Shown: in pieces, positions 17,228-25,511 of the stretch
How positions within the stretch are numbered: the stretch's first letter is position 1
Layout: every line of letters starts with the position of its first letter
Notes under the pieces: model-generated
Told to the model about the DNA's origin: nothing
What the model saw: the letters and a program-made list of their open reading frames with translations, nothing else
Databases searched by the model: none
NCBI GenBank assembly: GCA_964352665.1
Contig: CAYGSJ010000003.1
Span: forward strand, 203,245-267,244
Source: UBA1672 sp964352665
GTDB lineage: Bacteria; Pseudomonadota; Alphaproteobacteria; Micavibrionales; Micavibrionaceae
Direction: 5' to 3'
DNA length: 64,000 bases
Translations under genes and position numbers: made by a program

Positions 17228-17627
17228 TGCCAAAACACAAGCCAAATGGTTTGCTCGTGTTCGTGAAGCGCATCAAACAGAAACCACAGAAGATTACGTC
17301 GAGTTAATTGCCGATCTTATTGTGGTCAATCAGGAAGCACGCTTGAGTGATCTGGCTGAACGGTTCGGTGTCTCCCATCCCACTGCGAGCAAAATCCTAA
17401 ATCGCCTAAAAGAAGAGGGTTATGTCGAGAGCCAGCCCTATCGCTCTATTTTCCTGACCAAAAAGGGTGTGGATCTTGCAAAAAGGTGTAAGGAGCGCCA
17501 CGAAATTATCCTCGATTTTCTTATTCGTCTTGGTGTTTCACCAAAGACGGCAGAGTATGATGCAGAAGGGATCGAGCATCATATCAGCGATGAAACACTC
17601 AAAATTTTCAAGAAGTTCAAACCTTAG
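17199..17627 (+). CDS. mntR: Mn-responsive DtxR-family repressor MntR
   Basis: The protein has 142 residues and the two-domain DtxR/MntR architecture without the C-terminal SH3 domain. An N-terminal winged helix carries LSDLAERFGVSHPTASKILN and RLKEEGYVESQPYRSIFLT, and a metal-binding dimerisation domain carries RHEIILDFLIRLGVSPKTAE and AEGIEHHISDETL with the Asp/Glu/His ligands usual for MntR. It senses Mn2+ and represses the transporter. Location as the last gene of mntABCD and a matching palindrome over the operon promoter (13753-13768) support autoregulation. It ends in a 4-nt tail-to-tail overlap with rsmB. Confidence 0.93.
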   Translation: MGQNKHKLVDAKTQAKWFARVREAHQTETTEDYVELIADLIVVNQEARLSDLAERFGVSHPTASKILNRLKEEGYVESQPYRSIFLTKKGVDLAKRCKERHEIILDFLIRLGVSPKTAEYDAEGIEHHISDETLKIFKKFKP

Positions 17628-18910
17628 CCGTTATTGACCATCACGGCGGCAAAAAAGCCATCGGTTTTATGGCGATGCGGCGTTAGGCGCATGAAGGGTG
17701 TGCCCAGTCCGACAGACTGATCTACTGGCTTGATCGTGAATTCAGGATTAGTGCTGAGGAACTTTTCAATTTGCTCTTCATTTTCTTGTGGCAACAATGA
17801 GCACGTTGCGTAAACCATTTTACCGCCCGGCTTCACTTTATTCGCTGTTGCATTGAGTATCTCTGATTGGATAGTTATCAGCTCTTCCAAAGAGGGGCCA
17901 TAATGCCGCCAGCGCATATCGGGATTGCGCCGCCATGTGCCACTCCCACTACAGGGGACATCCAGTAACACAACATCGAAACTTCCCTTTTGCCGCTTTA
18001 ACCATTTTCTGTTGCGCTCTTCTGTGAGAGGGCGCACTTCTATAATATCGGCAAGCCCTGATTTTTTATATCGTTTGCGTCCGTTTTCCAGACGCTTGTC
18101 ATCTGTATCCATAGCAACGATGCGGCCTTTTCGTTGCATAGCTGCGGCGAGCGCCAGCGTTTTCCCGCCACCACCGGCGCAATAATCCAGAACCTGCATG
18201 CCGGGTGCAACATCACACATATGGGCGATAAGCTGCGATCCTTCATCCTGTATATCTATCCAGCCCTTGTTCATTGCCTTTGTTTTAGACAGATAGGCTT
18301 TATCCGAGCAACGCAATCCCCAAGGAGAATAGGGTGTAGGTATTGTTTCAATACCATCCTTGGCAAGAGAACGTTGTGCATTGTCACGATCCATACCAAA
18401 AATATTGACCCGTACGTCCAGAGTGGCGGGTTCCAGCATGGCCTTCATCTCATCGGCAAAACCATCTTTGAAATACGCACGTAAAACCGGCTCGTAATCC
18501 GCCGGACATTCGCATAAAACGGCCTCGGGCATATCGTCATTATTAATAGTATGGCCCACGAGTTTTTGAATAATGCTGCGTTCCTCATCTGTCAGAATCG
18601 CGGGCGCATAGCTTGAGCCATCGAATAAATCCGAAAGACGGGATTCATCCATTCCCTCTCCCAATACGAGCCAGAAAATAGCATCCATGCGGGAACTATC
18701 GGGAGCTTTTAATCTGGTTAACCACCAGTTCAGCCGCGCGGCATGGCGGGCCATGGCATAAACGCGCTCTGCGATTTCTCTGCGGTCCTTTGCGCCAATA
18801 TACCTGCGATTACGCATGTAATCTCCAAGACAGGAATCAAGGGGCACACGAATGTCTTTGTCGCGTTCCAGAATTTCTATAGTTGCTTGTATGCGGGATG
18901 CAGGTTTCAT
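17624..18910 (-). CDS. rsmB: 16S rRNA (cytosine-5) methyltransferase, RsmB-like
   Basis: This 428-residue RNA m5C methyltransferase has an N-terminal NusB-like helical domain (CLGDYMRNRRYIGAKDRREI) and a C-terminal Rossmann domain. SAM motif I is VLDYCAGGGGKTLALAAAM. The catalytic region includes VLLDVPCSGSGTWRRNPDMR with the motif IV cysteine, and MVYATCSLLPQENEEQIEKF with the motif VI nucleophilic cysteine. This matches RsmB (Fmu/Sun), which methylates C967 in E. coli 16S rRNA. It lies on the same strand as guaB, with the PcfJ-like gene between them; guaB-rsmB neighbourhood is common in alphaproteobacteria. Confidence 0.9.
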   Translation of the reverse strand: MKPASRIQATIEILERDKDIRVPLDSCLGDYMRNRRYIGAKDRREIAERVYAMARHAARLNWWLTRLKAPDSSRMDAIFWLVLGEGMDESRLSDLFDGSSYAPAILTDEERSIIQKLVGHTINNDDMPEAVLCECPADYEPVLRAYFKDGFADEMKAMLEPATLDVRVNIFGMDRDNAQRSLAKDGIETIPTPYSPWGLRCSDKAYLSKTKAMNKGWIDIQDEGSQLIAHMCDVAPGMQVLDYCAGGGGKTLALAAAMQRKGRIVAMDTDDKRLENGRKRYKKSGLADIIEVRPLTEERNRKWLKRQKGSFDVVLLDVPCSGSGTWRRNPDMRWRHYGPSLEELITIQSEILNATANKVKPGGKMVYATCSLLPQENEEQIEKFLSTNPEFTIKPVDQSVGLGTPFMRLTPHRHKTDGFFAAVMVNNG

Positions 18911-18949
18911 AAAGGGGAGTGTTACAGCAAAACTAGGGTTTGCGCAATT

Positions 18950-20533
18950 CTATAAACGGAAATCATTAAAATCTTGTCCTTCTGTTTCCTCGTAATCCGC
19001 GTCATACTCCTCCATGTCTGGGGGAAGTTCGAAAGGATGTTCTTTTAGATAGGCGAGGGCTTCTTCAAGGTTATCAAACCAAAGCCCTGCGACTCTCGTT
19101 TTTCCTGTTACTTCAAGTCCTTCACCAACATCCCATATAGACACGTCAGAGAGGTCAAAATTACCAACGATTTTCGTGTAGCTAGGTGTTCTTTCCCTTG
19201 TAACATCGCGTAAACTTATATCCCCGATCAGGGTAAGATGGTCTCCTCCGTCAATAGAATCAAATTCTATTGCAGCAAAGGCGTGTGAATAGGTTGTAAA
19301 ATGCCTTGGACAATTTGTGATATGGGTTTCTCCCAGATCAAGTTCACCTTCCACGGTCATATGCTCGGGCAGTTCATCATGCTCATAATGATCGAGGACA
19401 AGGTTTCCTCTTTGTGTGTATCCCTCAGGCAAGCGCGCACGAACATAGGACATATCAATATCCGCCCTTATTTTAAAGTTGGGTTCAAATGCGTCTATTT
19501 CTGCGCGACTCATCTCCAGACCATAAGACACAGACACCCCGGATTTCATCAGGCCAATATGTGCATTTCTAAGGTTAACATTCCCACTAAAGGTTCCGGA
19601 AGGAAAGACGGCCATTGTTTTACCTGCCAGATTAACCCCTCCTGTAACCGTCATGTTCTCTGGAAAATTTGTAACGCCCGCAGCAATGAGTTGTTCGAAT
19701 ATATGTCCGTCTATTATTAGGTTGTCAGGCAGAGTGTGGATTTCGAAATATTCTTTCCCAATTTGAATAAGTCCTGTGTTTTTTGGTTCTTCGTCTAGTT
19801 TTAAATGTTTCTCTAGTATGAATTCCTGAATGAAAGGCATGTAGCGGGTGACAGGAGGGGTATTTTGTTTACCCTTACACTCAGTCAGTCTGTTGTCATG
19901 CGTCAGAATTTCCAGTGTGGCATGGGCCCTGTTGTTTCCATCCCGCAGTGAGTAGTATTCATATTCCCCTGTTTCCAGATGCTCATCATGTGCGCCATGA
20001 CCTATGCAATGCCCCATCATACCGCTTTCCCTGCGAAGTGCCTCCGGCGTTAAAAGCCGCACCATTCTATAACCAGCATCAGGCCATTCTTTCACAACCT
20101 CTGTCGTACCTTCAACTTCCTTAAGGTCCTCTAAACGTCTTGATAATTCACGCATTTCACTATCGGCCACAGCGCTAACATCATCGATTGTTCTGAGTTT
20201 TAGTAATTTATGCGGACGGTTTTTGTGGTCGGTATTACGAAGCCAATCTGCCCCGTTAATCTGTGCGTTTTTAATCCAGTCGGTAATATGACGCACTTTC
20301 TCCTGTAGTGCAGTTGAAGGGCGCCATTCATGCCATGGGCCTCTTGCCTCCCATTTTTCAATCATCCAGGTTGGTGCATCTACAGGAAGTTGTGTTATTT
20401 TTATTACGCACTCTGGATCTTTAAGAAGGGGTTTGGCAAGAGCAGCATGCAATAGCAGAAGAAGATAATCATCGTCTCCTGCAAATTCCTGAAGATAGGA
20501 AACAACATGGCCTGGATTCCAGATATTTGTCAT
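18950..20533 (-). CDS. PcfJ-like domain protein with C-terminal repeat region
   Basis: A 527-residue cytoplasmic protein. The N-terminal half ends in a block resembling the PcfJ-like domain named after a conjugative-plasmid protein: LTPEALRRESGMMGHCIGHG, EYEYYSLRDGNNRAHATLEI and LTECKGKQNTPPV (about residues 178-245). The C-terminal half (about 260-490) is made of short repeats of the type LPDNLIIDGHIFEQL, FPENMTVTGGVNLAGKTM, LPEHMTVEGELDLGETHI. They have a P-x-x-(L/M)-x-(V/I)-x-G-x-(L/V)-(D/N)-L pattern that looks like a beta-solenoid. The tail is acidic (PPDMEEYDADYEETEG). The function of PcfJ is not established. No conjugation genes are nearby, and the gene sits between guaB and rsmB, suggesting a later insertion. 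Confidence 0.78.
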   Translation of the reverse strand: MTNIWNPGHVVSYLQEFAGDDDYLLLLLHAALAKPLLKDPECVIKITQLPVDAPTWMIEKWEARGPWHEWRPSTALQEKVRHITDWIKNAQINGADWLRNTDHKNRPHKLLKLRTIDDVSAVADSEMRELSRRLEDLKEVEGTTEVVKEWPDAGYRMVRLLTPEALRRESGMMGHCIGHGAHDEHLETGEYEYYSLRDGNNRAHATLEILTHDNRLTECKGKQNTPPVTRYMPFIQEFILEKHLKLDEEPKNTGLIQIGKEYFEIHTLPDNLIIDGHIFEQLIAAGVTNFPENMTVTGGVNLAGKTMAVFPSGTFSGNVNLRNAHIGLMKSGVSVSYGLEMSRAEIDAFEPNFKIRADIDMSYVRARLPEGYTQRGNLVLDHYEHDELPEHMTVEGELDLGETHITNCPRHFTTYSHAFAAIEFDSIDGGDHLTLIGDISLRDVTRERTPSYTKIVGNFDLSDVSIWDVGEGLEVTGKTRVAGLWFDNLEEALAYLKEHPFELPPDMEEYDADYEETEGQDFNDFRL

Positions 20534-20603
20534 TTATAAAGTTTTCCGCTCTTATCACCAGCTTAAAGTACGGAAAATAATGTAATATGTCAAATAATTG
20601 AAT

Positions 20604-22088
20604 TTATGATTCTGTGCGATAATTGGGGGCTTCACGTGTTATCGTCACATCATGAACGTGGGATTCTTTGTATCCAGCGCTTGTCATGCGAACAAACTCT
20701 GCTTTTTCGCGCATTTCCAGAATAGAGGCACAGCCTGTATAGCCCATTGCCGCGCGTAATCCGCCAACCATCTGGTGAAGAACATTAGCGATTGGACCTT
20801 TATAGGGAACACGTCCTTCAATTCCTTCGGGGACAAGCTTGTTAGACTGGTTTACAGTACCTTGGAAATAACGGTCGGCAGAGCCTTTGACCATGGCACC
20901 GACCGATCCCATACCACGATATGATTTATAAGAACGGCCTTGATACAGGATAACTTCGCCCGGGGCTTCGTCTGTTCCGGCAAAAACGCCGCCCATCATA
21001 CAGGCATTGGCGCCGCCCGCGATGGCTTTTGCAAAATCGCCTGAATATTTGATACCACCATCAGCAACAACAGGAATTCCTTTTTTGGTGCACGCTGCTA
21101 CAACATCCATGATGGCGGTCAATTGGGGCACACCCACACCGGCGACCACACGTGTTGTGCAGATGGAGCCCGGGCCAATACCGACTTTGATGGCATTCGC
21201 ACCAGCCTTAATAAGCGCAAGCGCAGCATCAGCAGTAGCAACATTTCCGGCCATAATCTGTAATGTTGGGTGATTTCTACGGATTTTTGCAACGGTCTCG
21301 ATGACGGCTTTGGAATGACCGTGCGCGGTATCAACAACAACCAGATCCAGTCCGGCATCTGCCAGCGCAGCGGTGCGGTCAACGCCGTTTATATCACCTG
21401 TACCCACAGCGGCCGCAGCGCGCAGACGGTCTTGGCTATCTTTCGATGCGGCGGGGAATAACTTTGATTTTTCAATGTCTTTCACTGTCATCAATCCAAT
21501 ACAACGATCAGAGCTATCAACAATGATTAATTTTTCAATGCGGTGACGGTGAAGCAGTTTTTTGGCTTCTTCCTTCGTAATATCCGCCGTTACCTTCACC
21601 AGATTTTGATGGGTCATCAGGTCTTTGATCGGTTGGTCCGGATTTTCGGCAAAACGTACATCTCTGTTGGTCAAAATACCAACCAGCCTGCCATTGCTTT
21701 CGGTGACAGGAATACCACTAATGCTATGATTATGCATTAAATCCCAAGCTTCTTCGAGCTTTGCATTGGGATGAATGGTGATCGGGTCCATTACCATGGC
21801 GGATTCAAAACGCTTTACCTTGCGCACCAAACGAGTCTGCTCCTCTGTTATCATATTACGATGGATCACGCCCAAACCGCCGTTTTGCGCCATGGCTATC
21901 GCCATTTCTGCGCCGGTTACAGTATCCATCGCGGCGGAAAGCACAGGAATATTGAGTGAAATCTCTTCTGTCAGAATGGTAGATGTATCAACCTCGTTTG
22001 GCTGTACTTCCGACGCGCCGGGTAACAGCAAAACATCATCAAAGGTAAGAGCTTCACGAATATTAGAGGGGTCTTTGATACGGGCCAT
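20604..22088 (-). CDS. guaB: Inosine-5'-monophosphate dehydrogenase
   Basis: A 494-residue IMPDH that oxidises IMP to XMP in guanine nucleotide synthesis. It has the N-terminal EALTFDDVLLLPGASEV, two CBS domains in the middle (about 95-205), the catalytic loop GIGPGSICTTRVVAGVGVPQ with the active-site cysteine, the IMP-phosphate site VVADGGIKYSGDFAKAIAGG and the flap with the MGSVGAM motif. Length is normal. The 200 bp upstream to 22288 hold its promoter and the divergent promoter of the next gene; I cannot pick out either with confidence. Confidence 0.97.
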   Translation of the reverse strand: MARIKDPSNIREALTFDDVLLLPGASEVQPNEVDTSTILTEEISLNIPVLSAAMDTVTGAEMAIAMAQNGGLGVIHRNMITEEQTRLVRKVKRFESAMVMDPITIHPNAKLEEAWDLMHNHSISGIPVTESNGRLVGILTNRDVRFAENPDQPIKDLMTHQNLVKVTADITKEEAKKLLHRHRIEKLIIVDSSDRCIGLMTVKDIEKSKLFPAASKDSQDRLRAAAAVGTGDINGVDRTAALADAGLDLVVVDTAHGHSKAVIETVAKIRRNHPTLQIMAGNVATADAALALIKAGANAIKVGIGPGSICTTRVVAGVGVPQLTAIMDVVAACTKKGIPVVADGGIKYSGDFAKAIAGGANACMMGGVFAGTDEAPGEVILYQGRSYKSYRGMGSVGAMVKGSADRYFQGTVNQSNKLVPEGIEGRVPYKGPIANVLHQMVGGLRAAMGYTGCASILEMREKAEFVRMTSAGYKESHVHDVTITREAPNYRTES

Positions 22089-22288
22089 AATGCAAATCTC
22101 CAGCGCGTTAAAGTGGCGAAATTTGCAGGTGAGTTATAGCGTATTTTCCAAAAATGTAAAGAACTGCGTGCATGCGCCCGCAAAAAAATTCCGAAATCCC
22201 TAAAATTCTCGCCAAAAGTAACGGTTTGTTATCTTTTTACAGGTATCCTTAAGGTCAGGGCATAAAAGGAAAAATTGGTGGGCCTTAC

Positions 22289-22834
22289 ATGATACCGAAT
22301 AACACAATTACGACAATGTATGTCAGGATTATCGGAGAAAACTCTCTGGTATCAATGGCACAGAGTAATTTGCTTGCTCATCTTGATCGTGTTGTAAAGG
22401 TCAGAACCCACACATATATCGCCAATAACGCCCAGACAGAATTCGGCATAAGCCGTAATTTCGGTCACGAAAGATATTATAGCTGGGAAGATACGATCAT
22501 TGATTGCCGGAACTGCCCCGGTCTTGTCGATAGCACTATTCTTGAAGATTTTCCTGAAGCTTTGTCAGAGAATAACCGCTTCATTAGTTTCAAAGAAGAT
22601 TTAGAAAAACGCATGGAAGGTTTCATCACAGTCGAGCCATTCGTAAGTGTTTTGCGGGGTGAAGATAATATGCGCTACAACATCAGACGTTCTTCAAAGA
22701 TTGAGGATTTTGATATTGTGCGTGTGGGTGTCTGCCTGAGTGCTGAAAGTGACGAGGCTTTCAAAAATGGCTTGAAAGCGCTTGAAGACTGGGAAAACCC
22801 GTTCAAAATAAAGCGCCAGCTTTCACGCGCTTAA
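22289..22834 (+). CDS. Hypothetical protein, 181 aa
   Basis: I do not recognise this protein. It begins MIPNNTITTMYVRIIGENS and contains a cysteine pair in TIIDCRNCPGLVDSTIL (about residues 72-76). A central acidic/basic helix KEDLEKRMEGFITVEPFVSV is followed by RGEDNMRYNIRRSSKIEDF and an RVGVCLSAESDEAF strand-helix. There is no signal peptide or membrane helix. It is the only + strand gene between guaB and rlmE, both on the - strand, and has its own upstream region and a possible terminator at 22862-22892. A start two residues before MYVRII is also possible in principle, but the first ATG follows AGGAAAAATTGG-like purine-rich sequence. Confidence 0.7.
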   Translation: MIPNNTITTMYVRIIGENSLVSMAQSNLLAHLDRVVKVRTHTYIANNAQTEFGISRNFGHERYYSWEDTIIDCRNCPGLVDSTILEDFPEALSENNRFISFKEDLEKRMEGFITVEPFVSVLRGEDNMRYNIRRSSKIEDFDIVRVGVCLSAESDEAFKNGLKALEDWENPFKIKRQLSRA

Positions 22835-22857
22835 ACCACAAAACAAGAATTTAAAAA

Positions 22858-24360
22858 TTAGGCCGCGGGATTCATTGGTTTCGCGGCTTTTTCGAGCGCG
22901 GATGTCTCCATCCCTTGAGTTTCGGGGGCAAGACCATCCATATCTGATTCTAATTGCTCGCCCATCGTCTCCAAATTAGCCTGAACTGGGAAACTCTCTG
23001 GCTCTTCGCCCATAACGCCTTGCATATATTGCAGACTTCTAGGGAGTGTTTCCAAAAGATCAGGTTTTCCGAGTTTTACGGCCACGGCCTGTTTTTGCAC
23101 TTTTTCAAGCTCTTCTTCTTTTAAAGCAAAAGTTTTGGCGCGTTCCAATGATTTGTATATTTCACTTTCCTGCTTATCGACAGTCTGAATAAAGTTACGG
23201 ACTTCGTCGGTTTCCAGCAAATCTTGCATCATACGATAGCTATCTTCATCCAGCCCCTGCGTTTGCATGGTGTCAAAGAGCTCCGTAAATAGTTGTACAG
23301 ATGGCTTATCGTCAAGATCACCTGTCATTGATTGTAGGTCTTCCATCTGTGTTTGCGCATTGTGAAGGTTGCCATTCAGTGCATATTCACTGTATCGAAC
23401 CAAAACATCTTGCATATATTTGTCAACATGGGCCTGTCTTTCGGCGCGATCAAAGAATTCAGGTTCATGCCCGTCTGACTCTGCCCATACGCCCGTATCT
23501 GAATCATAATGAAAGTTAGGGCGCGCGCCTGAATATATGGTGCGTCCTTGTATAAAATCACCAATTGGGTCTGGATTAAGCGGTAAAACAAAGCGCAGGG
23601 CTGTTGCCTCGACAATCGATCCGGTTTCCGAAGACATGATATGGGCATGTAATCCTGCCAATTGTTCTTGTATTCCCTGTGCCAAAGCAGCCAAGGCAGC
23701 GCCTTCTCCCTCGGGAGCAGCAGCCTGTGGCGGTTCCTGACCTTCTGCATATTCCCTCAAGGCACGTCCATAGGCGACGTAGTATGTGGTTTGTACCTTG
23801 AAATTGGTGGCTGCTAAGTCTTCTGTGCGCTCCGGTAAAAACTTATTATCGATTGTCTGTAAGATGACGGATTGAGTAATGGCCATGGTATCGCAATCAT
23901 TTTCCATGGTTTGTGTTCCAGCTTCCAAATCTTGGCTCAAAGCATTAATTTTGCTGTCACGGGATACGCCTGCATCTGTCCAGTCACCGCGATATTGGGA
24001 CAAATTTCCGCCGCGGATATCATTTGTCAAGGCATCCGACATTTTTGCGGTGACCGCAGCCTCCCAGAGGGTGCGATCTTGCTCGTCCCATACCGGTTTT
24101 CTTAACATTTCCTGAAGAGCAGGATCAGCCTCTATTTCTTTTGATACTATTTCTACGGCCTGATCAACAGCGTCTGTATAGGCATCGCCAGCATTCCAAT
24201 CAACGGTATAACTTGGATAGACCATAGAGGCTGGAAATTTTGTAAAAGGGGCTTTCCCTTCGCGCATGATATAACGCGCAGAGATCATATTTGAAAGATT
24301 ACCCGGTGTATCAATAATATCTTCGGTCGTTCTGGTTTTTCCGTCTTGGCTCACATTCAC
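22858..24360 (-). CDS. Hypothetical acidic protein, 500 aa
   Basis: No known domain is recognised. The protein has no signal peptide or membrane helix. It is strongly acidic and helical: a first half with KINALSQDLEAGTQTMENDC and DTMAITQSVILQTIDNKFLP, a Gln/Ala/Glu-rich linker near residues 208-235 (EGQEPPQAAAPEGEGAALAA), and a second half rich in helices with ETDEVRNFIQTVDKQESEI and coiled-coil-like RAKTFALKEEELEKVQKQAV. The C-terminus ends LEKAAKPMNPAA. Composition resembles the other large acidic unknown at 60814-61959, but I see no alignable homology. It lies between guaB and rlmE, a position that is usually compact. Confidence 0.75.
   Translation of the reverse strand: MNVSQDGKTRTTEDIIDTPGNLSNMISARYIMREGKAPFTKFPASMVYPSYTVDWNAGDAYTDAVDQAVEIVSKEIEADPALQEMLRKPVWDEQDRTLWEAAVTAKMSDALTNDIRGGNLSQYRGDWTDAGVSRDSKINALSQDLEAGTQTMENDCDTMAITQSVILQTIDNKFLPERTEDLAATNFKVQTTYYVAYGRALREYAEGQEPPQAAAPEGEGAALAALAQGIQEQLAGLHAHIMSSETGSIVEATALRFVLPLNPDPIGDFIQGRTIYSGARPNFHYDSDTGVWAESDGHEPEFFDRAERQAHVDKYMQDVLVRYSEYALNGNLHNAQTQMEDLQSMTGDLDDKPSVQLFTELFDTMQTQGLDEDSYRMMQDLLETDEVRNFIQTVDKQESEIYKSLERAKTFALKEEELEKVQKQAVAVKLGKPDLLETLPRSLQYMQGVMGEEPESFPVQANLETMGEQLESDMDGLAPETQGMETSALEKAAKPMNPAA
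22862..22892 (+). terminator. Possible Rho-independent terminator
   Basis: GCCGCG (22862-22867) pairs with CGCGGC (22882-22887) around a 14-nt loop and is followed by TTTTT. It sits 28 nt after the stop of the + strand gene ending at 22834. It also lies inside the last codons of the opposite-strand gene 22858-24360, so the base composition there may be coincidental. Confidence 0.45.
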
Positions 24361-24475
24361 CCGCCTTTTTTATCCTAAGATTGTACCCTATTTGGGCACA
24401 ATTATCAAACTTTTTGCCCACTTATTTCTATCTTAACATATTGTTATAATTTAATATTTCTTTAATAAGATGAAA

Positions 24476-25138
24476 TCAGGACCTAAATCCTGTAGCAACC
24501 AGATATTGTTCGGAACTTTCCTTGCGGCTTGCAGGGGGTTTTATGTGTTTTACGGTTTTGAATGTTTTTTTCATTTCCTTCAAAAGATTGTCTTGGGTAC
24601 CCCCTTGGAAAACCTTGGCAATGAAGACACCGTCCGGCTTCAAGACATCTAGAGCAAAGTAGTAGGCGGCCTCGACCACGGCCATAATCCGTATGTGATC
24701 TGTTTGTTTGTGGCCTGTTGTGTTTGGGGCCATATCGCTGAGAACCACATCGGCCAAGCCGTCGCTGGACTCCTTGCCCAAGGCTTTCTTGATAATATCG
24801 GGGGCATCGTCCTCCATAAAATCCAGTTGAAAGAAGGTTACATCCGGTAATTCGTCCATTTCCAACAGATCAATTGCTATCACTTTACATTCTTTTTCGG
24901 TTGCAATCTGGCACCACCCACCCGGAGCGGCCCCAAGATCCACCACCGTCATGCCTGGTTTAAGGCATTGAACTTTTTCGTCTATTTCCTTGAGTTTGAA
25001 GGCGGCTCGCCCGCGATAGCCGTATTTTTCGGCTTCAACAATGTAAGGATCATTCAACTGACGTTTCAGCCAGCGCGTAGAAGAATTCTTGCGCCCTTTT
25101 GCAGTCTTGACTTTGGTTTTCGGTTTGTTGCGTGACAT
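24476..25138 (-). CDS. rlmE: 23S rRNA (uridine-2'-O-)-methyltransferase RlmE (FtsJ/RrmJ)
   Basis: A 220-residue SAM-dependent ribose methyltransferase for U2552 of 23S rRNA. It has the basic N-terminus (KTKVKTAKGRKNSSTRWLKR), YRGRAAFKLKEIDEKVQCLK with the catalytic Lys, SAM motif VVDLGAAPGGWCQIATEK, the catalytic Asp in VVLSDMAPNTTGHKQTDH and the Lys in GVFIAKVFQGGTQD (K-D-K-E type tetrad with the last residue in the C-terminal SRKESSEQYLVATGFR). Length is normal. It is 9 nt downstream of a small membrane protein on the same strand. Confidence 0.96.
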   Translation of the reverse strand: MSRNKPKTKVKTAKGRKNSSTRWLKRQLNDPYIVEAEKYGYRGRAAFKLKEIDEKVQCLKPGMTVVDLGAAPGGWCQIATEKECKVIAIDLLEMDELPDVTFFQLDFMEDDAPDIIKKALGKESSDGLADVVLSDMAPNTTGHKQTDHIRIMAVVEAAYYFALDVLKPDGVFIAKVFQGGTQDNLLKEMKKTFKTVKHIKPPASRKESSEQYLVATGFRS

Positions 25139-25147
25139 AACTCTATT

Positions 25148-25495
25148 CTATAGCAGCATAATAATGGCCACGGTACAAAAAAGCATAAAAAAGATCGTCA
25201 AGCATGCGGCCATAAAAACAACACCCTGTGTTCTGGGTGAAAAATGGGCAATGGCCAGAAACAGGACATAAAAGAAACCTGAAACCGCCAGACCTCTTGT
25301 ATGGACATTTGATTTCATTAGCCCCATAATGCCGTTGCCATAGCCAATATAGACCATCATTTCGGCCTGAAGCCGGATTAAAATCATACAGGCAACAACA
25401 AGGCCCAAGGCATACCATTTGTGTTTTTTATGCACAGTGAAGTAAACTATAGGGAGCCATATAGCGTCGGCCCAGTGATAGAGAAAGTCAAACAT
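25148..25495 (-). CDS. Small integral membrane protein
   Basis: A 115-residue protein with about four hydrophobic segments: LGLVVACMILIRL, a segment around YIGYGNGIMGLM, VSGFFYVLFLAIAHFSP and VVFMAACLTIFFMLFCTVAI. No family is recognised. It precedes rlmE by 9 nt on the - strand and is probably co-transcribed. It diverges from the M48 protease gene with only 16 bp between the two starts, so the two promoters must overlap or lie within coding DNA. Confidence 0.72.
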   Translation of the reverse strand: MFDFLYHWADAIWLPIVYFTVHKKHKWYALGLVVACMILIRLQAEMMVYIGYGNGIMGLMKSNVHTRGLAVSGFFYVLFLAIAHFSPRTQGVVFMAACLTIFFMLFCTVAIIMLL

Positions 25496-25511
25496 CGAAG
25501 TAGTTTAGGCC

